Shown piece after piece: positions 12,017 to 26,262 of a DNA stretch of 64,000 nucleotides. This DNA is from Eulemur rufifrons (taxonomy: Eukaryota; Chordata; Mammalia; Primates; Lemuridae), in NCBI RefSeq assembly GCF_041146395.1, contig NC_091012.1, positions 15,242,193-15,306,192 on the forward strand. Direction: 5' to 3'. The position numbers and the translations under genes were made by a program. Numbering within the stretch: position 1 is the first letter of the stretch; each line of letters starts with the position of its first letter. The notes under the pieces were generated by a model. It did not search any database and had not been told where the DNA came from. It worked only from the letters and a program-made list of their open reading frames with translations.

Positions 12017-12330
12017 TAAAAGAGTTGGAACCCATTCTACTAAGTGAAGTATCCCAAGAATGGAAAAATAAGCACCACATGTACTCACCAGCAAATTGGT
12101 TTCCCTGATCATCGCCTAAGTGCACATTTGGGAATAACACCAATTGTGTGTCATGCAGATACGGGGGGAGGGGGAGGGGGGAGGGGATGGGTGTATACCT
12201 ACATAATGAATGCGATGCGCACTGTCTGGGGAATGGACACATTTGAAGCTCTGGCTCGAGGGAGTGGGGGGCATGGGCAATATAAATAACCTAAAATTTT
12301 GTACCCCCATAATAAGCTGAAATTAAAAGA
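12017..12330 (+). mobile_element. Short L1 3' insertion in an ancient L1
   Basis: A 5'-truncated L1 of about 300 bp (12024-12323). It starts in the last ~30 codons of ORF2 ('[22 protein letters not shown]'), passes the ORF2 stop near 12106 and ends GTACCCCCATAATAAGCTG. It holds one 3' UTR unit plus a pure G/A stretch (12162-12188). A 7-bp TAAAAGA at 12017-12023 and 12324-12330 may be the target duplication. The flanks are the same ancient L1. Confidence 0.8.
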
Positions 12331-12905
12331 AGGAAATACATGTATAAAACTCTTAGAAGAAAATAAAAGGGAAAGATCATGATATTGGTCCTGGCACTGT
12401 TTTAGTAGATGTAACACCAAATGCATAAGCAATAAAAATGAAGAAAAGAAAAATGGGATTTCATCAAACTTCAAAATGTCTGCACAAAGAAAAGATTCAG
12501 TGGAGTAAAAATGCCTCCTACAAAATGGGTAAAAATAGATGCAAATCACATATTGGATAGCAGTTAACATCATGAATATACAAACAATGACTAAAATTCA
12601 ACAACAAAAAGCGAATAGCTTGATAGAAAAATGGACAGTGGATTGATCTTGCATTTCTGCAAAGAAGAAATACAAAGGGACAAACAGAATTTGAAAGTAT
12701 CCTTAAAATTGTTAATCTTTTGAGAAATGCAAAGCAAAGTCACAATGAGATATCACCTCACATCCATTATATTGAGAACTTTTAAAAAAATAAATACATA
12801 TACAAATACAAACATACATACATATGGTGAGAATGTAGAGAAATTGAAATGCTGTCATGTTATTCTGAAACTTTGATTCTAAAATTATAAAAAAAATGAA
12901 ATAGA

Positions 12906-13899
12906 ACACATCAGAAATAAAAAATATATAAGGAGACTAAACTCAGCAATATGGTGGGAGGGGAAGGATCCACTTGTATTTTTCTAAACAACAACAAAAC
13001 TTTGCTGGCCATCCACAGAAAATTACACTTATCTGAATTTGGGGACTTAAATAGAAGGTCATTAAACCCTAGAGGAACCATAGATCTTGGAGGGTCATTT
13101 TGAATATTCAGGTTCTCATTCAGGTGCCAAAATTAAGGACCCGTTGTCCTGACTACAGACTACATCATGGGTCAACCAATTTGGATACACACAGTCTCTA
13201 ACTGTTCCCTGTGACAAAGTTACAGTGGTGCTGTTCATCCAGAGACTTTGGGAGAGACACACCTATCTGTAGCCATGGAGGCACACCTGAATAATTTGGT
13301 CTTACTGTCATCTGAAAAGCAGACCTGTGACTCTGCTACAGCTGTCTCAACTACAGTCCATGGCCAGTTCTTTCAGTGCATAGATCCACACAGTGACCTG
13401 AAGGGAAACTTCCAAGGTACTCATTGGGAGCCACACCCATGCACACAGCTGGTATCAGCCCCACCATATGCAGACTCAACTGCACAATCATACCGTAGTA
13501 TGTTTGAGTAGAGTTCAAAATCCTGAAGGCAACCAGCTTACCCAGAAACAAGAGAGGATTGAAAACCGCCCAAGCCCTTCAGAACTGGCCCACCAAATGC
13601 AGAGTCCACTACAGAGCAAGGGGCAGCCTTGTGACCTAGCTAAAGCAACTCTTCATTGAAAACCCACTGGACATACCTTTAGTCCAAGTACCCAAAAGGA
13701 AACATCTTTACCTTCCTAGACCACTTTATAAAAACTGGAAAAGGTATTTAATCCTTCACATGCACAGATACCAATATAAGGATAATGTGCAACCACTCTT
13801 AATGCTTCTATTTTGTGATATTACTACAACACATAAGTAGAAAAACTAGGCAAGAACGTCACAAGAATCCACTCAAATTAGACAGGAAAAAGTAAAAAT
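12906..13899. other. Unassigned, moderately GC-rich; possible old L1 5' UTR
   Basis: The open frame 13248-13511 (plus) has no recognisable domain. The patch 12950-13680 (ATATGGTGGGAGGGGAAGG near 12950, many CAC/CTG words) lies just upstream of an ancient sense L1 and could be that element's 5' UTR. This is inference from position and base composition only. Confidence 0.3.
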
Positions 13900-15430
13900 A
13901 ACACTTTTACTTTACTAATGCCACAGTGTTTTCAGATGGCATTATCTTATGTGTCAAAAACCATAAACAAGATAGGAAAAAAACCTTTATGAAGTAATAA
14001 AACCACTCAGTTAAGTCACAGGATATAAAATTTACATTCAAACATCAGTTGTTTTTCTATATACTAACAAACTATCCAATAAAAAAGGAAAACACTCTCA
14101 TTTACAATAACATCAAGAGAATAGTATGCTAAGAAATAAATTTAACCAAAGTAGTAAAAAAAAAAAAACAACCTTTACACTGAGTAATATAAGATATTAA
14201 TAAAAGAAGTTGAAGATGACATGAGTAAATAGAAAGATATTATCCAAAACCATGTATAGATTCAATGCATTCCCTATCAAAATTCCAGGGGCATTACTCA
14301 CAGTATTAACAAACAAATCCTAACATTTGTGTGCTATCTCATGTACCTTTGATGAGCCAGAACCATATTGAGAAAGAAGAAAAAAGGTTCTGGCATCACG
14401 CTTTCTGATTTCAAAATATATTTCAACGTGATAGTAATAAAAATACAATATGCACATAAAACCAACACAAAAAACAATGGAACAGAATGGAGAGCTCAGA
14501 AATAAACCGAAGTATATAAGGTAAACTAACCTTTACCTAAGGCACTAGCAATGTGCAATGCAGAAAGTATGGTCTCTTCAATGCTTGGTGCTGGAAAACT
14601 GGATACCCAAAAACAAATGAATAAAAGTAGACTATTTTTTTTCTTACATGATATTCAAAAACTAACTCCAGATGTAATAAAGATTTAAATGGGAGACATA
14701 AAATTCTTTTATGAAGGTAACATGAAGAATAACTCAGCATCACCAAAACATCATGCAAACACAAATCAAAATTATCATAAGGTATCACCTCACAACTGTT
14801 AAAATGGCTAATGTCCAAAAGAAGAGACATAACAAGTGCGGGCAAAGTGTGCAGAAAAGCAATCCCTGTACACTGTTATTGATTTGTAAACAGGTAGTGT
14901 CATCATAGAGATTTGTTTAAAAATGTAAATAATAGAACTGCCTTATCATTCATCAATTCTACTTCTGAGTATAACCAAAGATGTAAAATGAATATCTCAA
15001 GAAAATTCTGTATCCCCTTGTATACTGCAGCAATACTTACAATGTATAAAATAAATATATACAGTTATGCAATTCTTATTTGTGGAAAAATTTACCAGTT
15101 ACACACACAAATATATATACACACACTTACACACATATATGTGAATGACAATTTCCTGATAGTACTAAATAGGGGAAAATTATGGAATATAAGCCTCAAA
15201 ATACAATGTATCAATTGGGAGTATAAATATATTCAGTAATTTGAAGCACTCAAAGGGAGAGTATATTTAAGGATTCTATGAGGTGAGTAGGGAAAATAAA
15301 CTATAATACAGTTTGGCAATTTGGGTACAATAAAGTTGAAATTTTACTCTTATTTTATACTAGAAAAATGAATATACATAAAAAAGAAAAAAAGGATATT
15401 TCAAAGTAAAATAATGTTAGATGTTCTTAG
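13900..15430 (+). mobile_element. Ancient L1 (ORF2 and 3' part)
   Basis: Decayed L1 in sense. 14020-14150 matches the 'SVVFLYTNKLSNKKGNTLIYNNIKRIVC' type region of ORF2. 14255-14300 is the 'YRFNAFPIKIPG' block, 14575-14650 the 'LVLENWIPKN' block. 14755-14900 is the 'HKSKLS*GITSQLLKWLMSKRRDITSAG' C-terminal region, and 15000-15080 the 'LYTAAILTMYK' region. Frames are broken throughout. It includes a short CA/TA-rich microsatellite (about 15100-15142). Confidence 0.65.
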
Positions 15431-15639
15431 GTTTAGGAAGAGGCTATGATTTGTATAAAATTAATGAGTCTGAATTTCTATAGGATTGCCTCTGAAAACT
15501 TAGAATTGGAAATCATGATGTAGAAAATATGAAAAATCTGTCCCTAGTGTTTCTAGCATTACTGAAGCAAATCACAATGTCTCCACTATTCCTTTTTACA
15601 CATTTCAAAAATGAAGCAAGAAAAGGAACTTCAAAAATG

Positions 15640-15953
15640 GAGCTGGGCATGGTGGATCACAACTATAATCTCAGCAATTTGGGAAGCCAAGGAAGGAGGA
15701 TCAGTTGAGGTCAGGATCTTGAAACCAGCCCCAGCACCATAAAGAGACTTCATTTTAACAAATAATAATAATAATAGGAATAAATCAGCTGGCCATGGTG
15801 GCTCATGCCCATAGTCCTAGGTACTTGGAAAATTGAGGTAGCAGGATCCCTGGAGCCCAGAAGTTTCAGGTTGCAGAGAGCTATGATCAACCACTGTACT
15901 CCAGATGGGGCAGCAGAGCCAGACGCTGTCAAAAGATGCTTTAATGTAGAGGT
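15640..15953 (+). mobile_element. Alu SINE, old dimer
   Basis: 7SL-derived dimer. The left arm starts GAGCTGGGCATGGTGGATCA. An A-rich/AAT linker (about 15758-15784) is followed by the right arm GCTGGCCATGGTGGCTCATG, then TTCAGGTTGCAGAGAGCTAT and CCACTGTACTCCAGATGGG. A CTTCAAAA repeat at 15629-15636 and 15954-15961 may be the target duplication. Open frames inside it on both strands are Alu shadows. Strongly diverged, so a J-age type. Confidence 0.85.
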
Positions 15954-16273
15954 CTTCAAAATATGTACAGACATTCCCATATCTCCCCGAACAATAGAAG
16001 TGTTTACAGATAATGTAGTCCCTTATGAGCCATGACAAGAAGTTTGGCTCTCACTGAATTCTAAGGAAGATCACTACAGATGTACAGTTCTTAGAGAGTT
16101 TAAGAGCATGGGACAGAAGATATCCTTGTGTAAGAGAAAGAGAAACATACACAGGCTTCTCAAAAAACATTTCTAAAAGAGCGGAGCATTCCAAACCACT
16201 TTTTAATATCTACCTTTCTCCTTGAGCTTTGGCTTTTTAACATTTGTTATCTGCTTTACTGTATCTCACCTAC

Positions 16274-16369
16274 CTGTATATTTAGCTGTTTTTTCCTCTT
16301 TATTCATAATCCAGGGCTCTATCCCTTGCTCCAGACATGTGATCAGCTCTGGCTTTGAGACAGCAAGAC
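16274..16369 (-). CDS. KRAB-B box exon of a KRAB gene
   Basis: A 96-nt exon, exactly the usual KRAB-B length. Minus strand: acceptor AAACAG|GTCTTG (AG at 16370-16371), donor ACAG|GTAGGTGAG (GT at 16272-16273). In phase with the KRAB-A exon it encodes 'LAVSKPELITCLEQGIEPW' followed by 'IMNKEEKTAKYT', matching the KRAB-B consensus (S-KPELI..LEQG-EPW). The frame is intact. The B box strengthens KRAB-A binding to the co-repressor TRIM28 (family knowledge). The exon ends in phase 1, as needed to join a zinc-finger exon, but no C2H2 array is visible on the minus strand from here to position 1. The fingers may lie outside the window or be lost. I do not assign an orthologue. Confidence 0.88.
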
Positions 16370-18448
<2,079 letters not shown>

Positions 18449-18485
18449 CTGAAAAACAGCCATTTCTCCTTCTCCTTCTCCTACT
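18449..18485 (-). CDS. Probable start exon of the KRAB gene
   Basis: Minus strand: an AG acceptor at 18486-18487 after AAGAAATTTC, a purine-rich leader of three GGAGAA-like repeats, then ATG at 18463-18461 giving ATGGCTGTTTTTCAG and the donor GTAAGTG (GT at 18447-18448). The 15 coding bases read MAVFQ and splice in phase 0 to the KRAB-A exon, giving [18 protein letters not shown] very short coding start exon of this sort ('MAxxQ') before KRAB-A is the normal layout of KRAB-zinc-finger genes. The 5' end of the exon is a prediction. Upstream non-coding exons and the promoter would lie at higher coordinates and are not identified. Confidence 0.78.
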
Positions 18486-18487
18486 CT

Positions 18488-20714
18488 GAAATTTCTTTTC
18501 AGGTGAGATTGTGTAGAACAATCAAAATTACATCTTGAGACTATTCCCTGAAAGGAGTCAGCACAATTTCTTCACCTGTTTACACAGCATCCACAAGCAG
18601 GAGGACCACAAAATGCAGAAAAGGCTACACACACTGGTTCTTAGTCACAGGAAATAGTCAGGTATGATGTCTCCTTATAGAGACTAAAATGTGAGGTTCT
18701 CCTGTCTTTCCCTTGGTGACCTACCCCTGCCACACATGCCAGGACTTTCTGCTACAGCAGTGGGAATCTGGACCACACTGATCTGCCCCTATGAAACCCA
18801 AAGCAGCAGGCCCTGTGACTTCTCTCTGGAACAAAGTCTAAACTCAATCTCACGAATGTATTTGGGAGTTCTAATGCTTGACCCTAGTATCAAATGAGAA
18901 TTATTTGTGGCACAATTAAAACCACATGGGTGTTCCCACCCAGCCCCATAGACAGGTGATGGTGTTTCTTTTAAGCTAGCCAGGTGATCCTAATTGAAAG
19001 GTTGGGCTGAGAGGCAATTACTTAAAAATTGTCTCTGAACCATCAATGTGAATATAAATCATGTTGTATTGTGGGCCTCACTCTAAGAAAAGTGGTCTGC
19101 TGGTGTGGAAGGGGGACATTAATTGGCTTCTTTGTCAAGTCTCCTTTTAGTGCTGATGTTGCTCAACCTAGATCCATTATTAGGAGCACTCAGCTAGAGA
19201 CAGCAAGCACAGCATACAGAATGTCTTATGCCCAACACTCATCACAATACAGATACTTATTTTCCAAAGTGAAGACCAGCATAATGCAATGTCTACTGAG
19301 CATGTACTGTGTGCTCAGAACGATGGTATGCTGCACCATGAAGAAGCCTTTACATTGTGTGACTTAATCCTTAAAATACCAGAAAAGGTGAGTAATAAGT
19401 GTCCAATAATTTCCACAAAAATTTAGTTGTGATGCCAGCTTTTCTATTCTTCTCCCACAACTATAATAGTACACTACACAAGACTTAGAAAATTCTTTAA
19501 TCCCACCCTGAAAAGTCCTTTCAAAGTCAATTTACAAAGTCTATGTTGATCTCATACACTGCAGAAAATGTCTCCCTTGAGTTTTTTGTACATCCTTAAT
19601 CCAAAGTCTGCCCCTGTCTTTTGAATTGCAGATTGAGGGCAGGTCTAGGTTGGATCAAATTTGCTGTGCATTCTCTGGTGTTACAGTGAGGTAAGGAAAA
19701 CAGGAGGAAAGATTCCCTTATGGAACCTTCTCTAATGGATCCTGAAAAACCTCAGGCCTTAGATTCAGAATTCAGAGCTGCAGATTTAGCCCTCCAGAGA
19801 GGCATGAATTCAGTAGCACCCATGGCACATTCCCTGGCATTTGGGCAAGAGGACAAGGCAGAAGGGGGTTTTTTGGGTTCAAACCAGTGCACACTATCTT
19901 GTTCTGGCTTGTGTCATGGCCCCATGGTCTCTGAATCCATTTCAGTTCTGAAGATGTCAGGTGCATTTAATGAAAGGCTAGTACTACTGAATATTATCCT
20001 GTGAGAGTGTTTTCATAGGAATCTGGTCTAAGTATTCTCTTGATGAGACAGCAGACCCCAAACAGGCAGAGAGAACTTACTGTGTGCAGATGAGGGGACA
20101 GTGAAGGTCTGTGCTGCACAGTTGCGAGTTTGTGACTGGAAGCTAAAGAAGGATCTAGTCTTCAAAGCACCTCCAGTGTAAATCCTGGGGGGCACATTTT
20201 ATTTTCATGTTATATTTTTTTAATTCTGGAAAGTGTTCAGGAAATATTTTTGAACATAATCTCCAACACAGAAAACCTCTCCACAAAGTTAGAAGAGAAA
20301 TAAAAAAACCCTTTTATTACTGAATTAAACCATATGTGATGTAAATAATGCCAATCCACTGAGAGATTTCAAAGACATACATAAAGTCATTACTTTACAT
20401 TACAAAGCAAATCCTACCTTTTACATACATGTTCTCTAGATAAATAATTAGTTTTGAAGTAAGAAGACTTGACAGCACAATTTGTCATACAGAGAAATTT
20501 ACTTGGTAATTAGTGAGACTCTCTTTTTTGCTAATTGGTTTTATTCAAATAAAAAACACACATCTCAAGTGTATGTAGGAGGAGATAATTTTGCAACTTA
20601 AAGCTAGGTGCTCACTGTAGTTAGCATCTCATCTTCATGTGGAAATTGTGTGATAGGGCACTATCTTCCTTGATATTTCATTTCAAAGAGATGTATTTCA
20701 GGTTCCAAAAAAGC
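18488..20714. other. Mostly unassigned sequence with a MIR-like relic
   Basis: About 19285-19385 (CTACTGAGCATGTACTGTGT, then CATTGTGTGACTTAATCC) looks like a MIR SINE. The rest is not repeat-dense by eye. Open frames at 18691-18897, 19029-19367 and 19720-20004 lack domains. The 5' leader exon or promoter of the minus-strand KRAB gene may be here, but I see no CpG island. Confidence 0.4.
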
Positions 20715-20996
20715 ATTTTTTTTATTTCAGCCTATTATGGGGGCACAAATGTTTAGGTTATGTATATTTCCCTATACTATTTGCTCCAATGGCTGTATTG
20801 AGAAAATAGATGTTTAAGAGTCAGAAGGGAGGAGGGTGATTGGGGTTGAGGGATCAAATATGATCTACTGGGTGCAATGTATATTACTTGAATGAAGGAT
20901 ACACTAAAAGTACTGAATTCAACACTACATAATTCATCCATTTATCAAAAAAAAAATTGTTACCTGCTAAATTTATTGAAATACAAATAAATAACA
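20715..20996 (+). mobile_element. Old L1 3' end pieces
   Basis: 20715-20790 resembles the last part of an L1 3' UTR in antisense (TTTATTTCAGCCTATTATGG). 20825-20990 is the sense 3' end of an L1MA-like element: GGGAGGAGGGTGATTGGGG, CTACTGGGTGCAATGTATATTA, GATACACTAAAAG and final CTGCTAAATTTATTGAAATA with an A-rich tail. The younger L1 at 20997 inserted into or next to this tail. Confidence 0.65.
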
Positions 20997-22725
20997 CAGT
21001 TTTTATAATCACAGCCTTGTAGTATGGTTTGAAGTCTGGCAAATTAATACCTCCCATTTTGTTTTTGTTGCTTAAAATTGCTTTTGCTGAATGGGGTCTT
21101 CTCTGGTTCCATACAAAGTGTAAAATTATTTTTTCTATATCTGTGAAAAATGATGTTGGTAATTTAATAGGGATTGCATTGAATCTGTAGGTAACTTTGG
21201 GCAGTATAGACATTTTAACAATGTTGATTCTACCAATCCATATTGGCACAAGTGCAGGGACACAGACCAGTGGAATAGAACAGAAAATCCAAATATAAAA
21301 CTATCCTCATATAGCCATCTAATCTTTGACAAAGCAGACAAAAACATACTCTGGGGAAAAGATTCCTTATTTAAAAAATGGTGTTGGGAAAACTGGATAG
21401 CCACATGTAGAAGACTAAAACAGGACCCACAGCTTTCACCTCTCACAAAAATCAAATCACAGTGGATAACAGACTTAAATCTTGGGTCAGAAACTATTAG
21501 AATTCTAGAAGAAACATAGGAAAGACTCTTACAGACATTGGCCTAGGCAAAGAATTTATGAACAAGACCCCTAAGGCAATCACAGCAGCAACAAAAATAA
21601 ATGGGACCTGATTAAATTAAAAAAGCTTCTGCACAGCCAGAGAAACAGTCACGAGAGTAAACAGACAACCTACAGAATGGGGAAAAAATTTCACATACTA
21701 CACATCAGATAAAGGACTGATAACAAGAATCTATTTAGAACTCAGGAAAATCAGTAAGAAAAAAATTGAACAACCCTATCAAAAAGTGGGCAAAGGACAT
21801 GAATAGAAATTTTTCAAAGAAGATATAAAAATGGCTAACAAACATATGAAAAAATGTTCAACATCTCTAATCATCAGGGAAATTCAAATCAAAACCACAA
21901 TGAGATATCACTTCAGTGAGAATGGCCTTTATCAAAAAGTCCCAAAACTATACATGTTGGCGGGGGTGTGGAGAGATAGGTACACTCATACACTGCTGGT
22001 GGGACTGTAAACTAGTGCAGCCCCTGTGGAAGGCAATGTGGAGATACCTTAAACAGATTCAAGTAGACCTACCATTCGATCCAGCAATCCCATTATTGGG
22101 CATCTACCCAGAAGAACAAAAGTCATTCTATAAAAAAGACACCTGCACCCGAATATTTATAGCGGCACAATTCACAATTGCAAAGATGTGGAAACAACCC
22201 AAATGCCCATCAATTCATGACTGGATTAGCAAAATGTGGTATATGTATACCATGGAATATTACTCAGCTATTAGAAATAATGGTGATATGGCATGTCTTT
22301 GGTTCTCTTGGAGAGAGTTGGAACCCATTCTATTAAGTGAAGTATCCCAAGAATGGAAAAATAAGCACCACATGTACTCACCGGCACACTGGTGTCCCTG
22401 ATCATCACCTAAGTGCACATTTGGGAATGACACCAATTGGGTATCGAACAGAGGTGGGGGCTGGGGGGAAGGGATGGTTGTATATGTACTTGATGAGGGT
22501 GATGCGCACTGCCTGGGGAATGGACACGCTTGAAGTTCTGACTGGGGGGGATGGGGTGGGGGGAGGGGATGGGTGCATACCTACAGGTTGAGTGTGATGT
22601 GTGCTGTCTAGGGAATGGACATGCTTGAAGCTCAGACTCGGGGGGATGGGGGGCATGGTCAATATATGTAACCTGAACTTTTGTACCCCCATAATGAGCT
22701 GAAATAAAAATAAATAAAAATTCAT
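20997..22725 (+). mobile_element. 5'-truncated, 5'-inverted young L1
   Basis: Two abutting pieces of one L1. 20997-21240 is antisense ORF2 (minus-strand '[16 protein letters not shown]' to 'YYKAVIIKT'). From 21241 the sense strand resumes at '[12 protein letters not shown]' and runs through the ORF2 end (TGA 22399-22401) and the 3' UTR with two G-rich units to about 22725. In sister copies the inverted piece ends ~5 bp before the point where the sense piece starts, so almost nothing was lost: the classic twin-priming product. ORF2 is broken by several indels (for example near 21515 and 21765). Its A-rich flanks show no clean target duplication. Confidence 0.9.
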
Positions 22726-22769
22726 CATAGATAACAAAATAAAAAAAAATAAATTAGACAGTCCTAATG

Positions 22770-22990
22770 TATACTCACAGCAACAATATAGAAGTGTTTC
22801 CTTTTCTCCACATCCTCACCGGCACTTAGTATTCATCATATTCAGAATAGGCATTCTCACAGGTGTGAGTTAATAGCTCATTGTGGTTATAATTTGCATT
22901 TCCCTGTTGATAACATAGGTTGAGAATTTGTCATATACCTGTTGAACATTCATTTCTCTCTTTTGAGAAATGTTAATTAGCTTTAACATA
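22770..22990 (-). mobile_element. Old L1 fragment, antisense
   Basis: TTTCTCCACATCCTCACCGG followed by GGCATTCTCACAGGTGTGAG and TTTGCATTTCCCTG is the well-known antisense ORF2 C-terminal sequence of older L1s. About 200 bp. Confidence 0.75.
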
Positions 22991-23398
22991 TCTTTCCACA
23001 AAGTATACCTAAAGTCAACACATTGTGTCCTACATATACATATACCATTATTTATCAATGAAAAACAAAAATATAGCAAAATAAATAACAATGCCAAATA
23101 AGATGATTGCATAGGAGTAAGGAAAGTGTATTTGATCAAGTACACATATAAAACACATTCCCAATATATTATATTTGAGTACAAATACACAAATGAATTA
23201 AAGGAAGAAAATGACCAATTTACATAGCAACTTTCAACACAGGATTCTTTCTTTTTGTCTCTTCTTTGTTCCTCAAACTATCTTTCTCTATACTTAAATG
23301 CATATGAATATGTCTCTCTACATATGGTAAATCCCACCATTTCAATGTATATGCTTTCATTGTTTTAGATTTGGATTTTCATTGGAAACTTAAAAATG
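22991..23398. other. Unassigned AT-rich sequence
   Basis: Nothing recognised between the old L1 fragment and the end of the olfactory receptor pseudogene. Confidence 0.4.
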
Positions 23399-24320
23399 TC
23401 ATATTCTCGATTTTCTGAGAACTCCCCTGAGGGATCCAAAGACATCCTTGTTTCTCAGACTGTAGGTGAGAGGGTTGAGCATTTGTGTTAGGATCCTGTA
23501 GAACACAGAGACCACCTCTCCTGGACAGGGGAGTGAGATTTTGGTAGAAGGTACTTGGTAATGGCAGCCACATAGAATAGAGACACCAAGGGCATGTGAG
23601 AGGAGTAAGTGGCTAAGGTTCCCATGTGCCCCAGTCTTGAGGCTGTCACCAGTAGAGTGCACAGTATACATTCCGTAGGAGGCTGTAATGGCTAAGATAG
23701 GAGAGAGGAGAAAAATAACACCACTGACAAAAAGACCCTTTTGATAGAGGGAATTGTCAGCACAACTAGTTTCAAAACAGCTCGGAACTCAGAAACGAAA
23801 TGACAGCTTTCCCTGGAGGTGAAGTAACAAAAAGTCAGAGTGTAGAGCACATGGATCAAGGCATTGAGCACTGCGCTCAACCAAGATGCAAGCACCAGAC
23901 ACACATAGAGATCATGGGGAATGTGGATGAGGCAATGCAATGGGTGACAGATGGCCACGTAGAGGTCCTAAGCCAGGATGGCCAACATCAGACACTTTCC
24001 TGCCAACAGGGTCATGAAGAGGAATAGCTGAATGCCATAGTCAGTGAAAGAGATGTGATTATTCCTAGAGAGAAAGTTGAGGGCCATCTGGGAGCGAACA
24101 ATGGAAATCTAAAACAAGTACATCAGAGATGGCTGGATGAGAAAAAAAAAATGAGGCAGTGGAGAAGTGGGTAGGTCTGAATGAGGAGGACGACCATGGT
24201 GTTGCCAAAAAGGACCAGAAGCTCCAGCATGGTGAGAACAAAGAGAAGCCAGGGAGCCTGGGGGCCGTGAAACAGGTCCAAGAGGATGAAATCAGCCCTG
24301 AATTCTGGTTGTTTGGCCAT
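23399..24320 (-). pseudogene. Olfactory receptor pseudogene (class II, OR2-like)
   Basis: A single-exon seven-helix odorant receptor relic of normal length (~920 bp). The start is ATG at 24320-24318. Visible in order: the N-terminal 'FILLDLF', TM1 with 'LFGNTMVVLL', a frameshift in the intracellular loop 1/TM2 region (about 24125-24150), and the DRY region reading 'DLYVAICHPLHCL'. In that region TAG at 23970-23968 replaces the Tyr of the usual MAYDRYVAI. Then TM4-5, a broken TM6 ('KTGAHGNLSHLLLS' where KAFSTCSSHL is typical) and TM7 'LNPLTYSLRNKDV' ending at 23399. Several frame changes separate the pieces, so no receptor is made. Family within OR2 is a guess. Confidence 0.92.
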
Positions 24321-25080
24321 GGCATTCTCTCATTCCTTATTTGTTAAATTTGGAGACAGTTTCAAAAAGCATTACATTCACCATCTGTACATAATTACAC
24401 CAAATTAAATCACAAACCACTTTCCAGCACCTCAAATTCATTTTGCCCTGCTCTTCATCTTTTAGTTTCAGTAAATAAATTCATTTGCCTTTCACCAGAA
24501 TTTACTAAGGAATCTTCAGAGAGTTCTAGAATATGACACTTGACACATTGGAAGAGAGAGCATAATCACTGTTTAATTTGAACATGTACTTTTGACATAT
24601 TTTTTCCTTTATTAAAGTTCTAGAAATTGAAATCGTCTCACAATCACAGTAAACATCCTTTTTGGTTAGTAGTCCCTAAACTTAGATAAATGCATTAATT
24701 AATTATATGGATTAATTCCTGTGTGTTTACTCAGTTTATCAATAAATTATATGAAGCAAGTGTGGAAAAAGTTAACTAAAAATCTAGAATCATAATAAGG
24801 GCACATCAGTCATCAGTTAAATACCTCATATATAGTCCAATTACCTCCAGAATTCTGACATGTTTCAAAATGAAAAAAAAAACAAAACTATTATCTTCTA
24901 AGGATACATTACAAAAACATGAGAAGAAATATCTTGAAACTTCTTATATTGTGCTATAAAGCATACCATAACATTTATAAAAGTAGATATCACACTATGT
25001 TTTGACTATAATGGAATCAAAGTAGAAATCAACAACATAAAGATAGAGAAAGAATCCCCAAATATTAAGGAATAAACAAC
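24321..25080. other. Unassigned AT-rich sequence
   Basis: No gene or clear repeat seen downstream of the ancient antisense L1 and upstream of the olfactory receptor start. Confidence 0.4.
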
Positions 25081-26010
25081 ACTTTTCCCCAATATTATTG
25101 AGGCATAATTTAGAAGTAAAATCATATGTATTTCACTTATACAACTTGATAATTTGACGTACATAGACATTGTGAAATATTCACCCAAATATACCTGATT
25201 AACACATCAATCACTTACATTGATACAATATTTTTGTTCTTATGACATTTACGATTTTTCTTCTTAGCAACTGATAAGCATACAATACAATATTGCTATC
25301 TATACACATTTTGTTGTTTAGAACTTAACTTACATAACTGAAACTTTGTATCAGTTCACTAACATCTCATTTCACCCTTTCTCCAGCTCGTAGAAGCCAC
25401 AAGTCTACCATCTGTTTCTACATGTTTAACATTTTATATTTCCACATATAAGTGAGATCAGGCAGTATTTATCTTCCTGTGTCTGGCTTATTTCATTTAC
25501 CATAATGTCTTCTAGGTTAATCTACATTGTCACAAATGGAAGATTTTCCTTCTTTTTGAGGCTGAATATCTCATTGTATATCTGTACCACATTTTCTCTA
25601 TCCATTCCTCCGTCAATCCACATATAGGTTATTTCATATCTTGACTATTTTGAAAAATGGTATAAAGAAATGGGACTGCAGATATTCCCTTGTCATACTG
25701 ATTTCATTTCTTTCTGATATGTACCCAAAAGTAGGAATCCTGTATCATAGAGTAGTCCAATTTTTAATTTTTTGAGAAACCTGCATAGTGATTTCATAGT
25801 GGCTATACCATTTGCCTTTCCATCAACATTGTTTAAGCGTTCTCTTTTCTCCATATACTTCCCAACTTATATTATATTTCTTCTTTCTGATAACAGTCAT
25901 TCCAATGTGTGTGAGATAATAACCCATTGTGGCTCAGTTTGCATTTTCTTGATAATTAGTGAAATTGAGCATCTTTTTGTGTACCTGTCAACACAATCCT
26001 CAAAAATTCA
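25081..26010 (-). mobile_element. Ancient L1, antisense 3' part
   Basis: 25081-25480 matches the antisense 3' UTR of L1M elements (TTATTGAGGCATAATTTAGA, ACATAAGTGAGATCAGGCAG-like text). 25480-26000 continues into antisense ORF2 C-terminus (GTGTCTGGCTTATTTCATTT, ATCTGTACCACATTTTCTCT, GTGTGAGATAATAACCCATT). The minus-strand gene direction runs from 26000 to 25081. Confidence 0.8.
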
Positions 26011-26262
26011 TGGACCAAAGCAGAAATCTCAAGAGGGATCTTTAAAAAAATTGAGCTAAATATTCACACCGATTATCTAATTTTGTAGTAACACAGAGAA
26101 AGAAGAAGAGATGGAAATTTATAGCATTAAATTCATCTGTTTGTAAAGAAAATCTGAAATCAATAAACTGATTTTCCACCTTAGGAAAATAGAGGAAGTA
26201 GAACAATTTAAGTATAAAGCAAGTAGAAGAAAAGTTATATTTAAATAAAAAAAAAAGAAATC

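Larger units (their letters stand above)
3570..12905 (+). mobile_element. Ancient L1, host of two younger L1s
   Basis: Decayed L1M-like element on the plus strand, in three blocks. Block 3570-4822 resembles ORF1 ('ITEMKNSLE..' coiled-coil region near 3835-3880) and the ORF1/ORF2 join, ending in a decayed 'NISGLNSLMKNK' endonuclease start. Block 11185-12016 continues the endonuclease and early ORF2 (decayed 'GDCKTSLS' near 11578). Block 12331-12905 holds the ORF2 C-terminal portion (decayed 'MGFHQTSKCLHKEKIQ' and 'RNAKQSHNEISPHIHYI' regions). The blocks are separated by a full-length L1 at 4839-11168 and a short L1 tail at about 12024-12323. Large internal ORF2 deletions are present. Confidence 0.7.

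Noticed and set aside
13248..13511. 87-residue frame as a possible small gene
   Set aside because: No domain, and it neighbours an ancient L1; probably an old 5' UTR or chance.
15097..15142. CA/TA alternating block considered as a Z-DNA or regulatory site
   Set aside because: Short, interrupted microsatellite inside an ancient L1; no supporting context.
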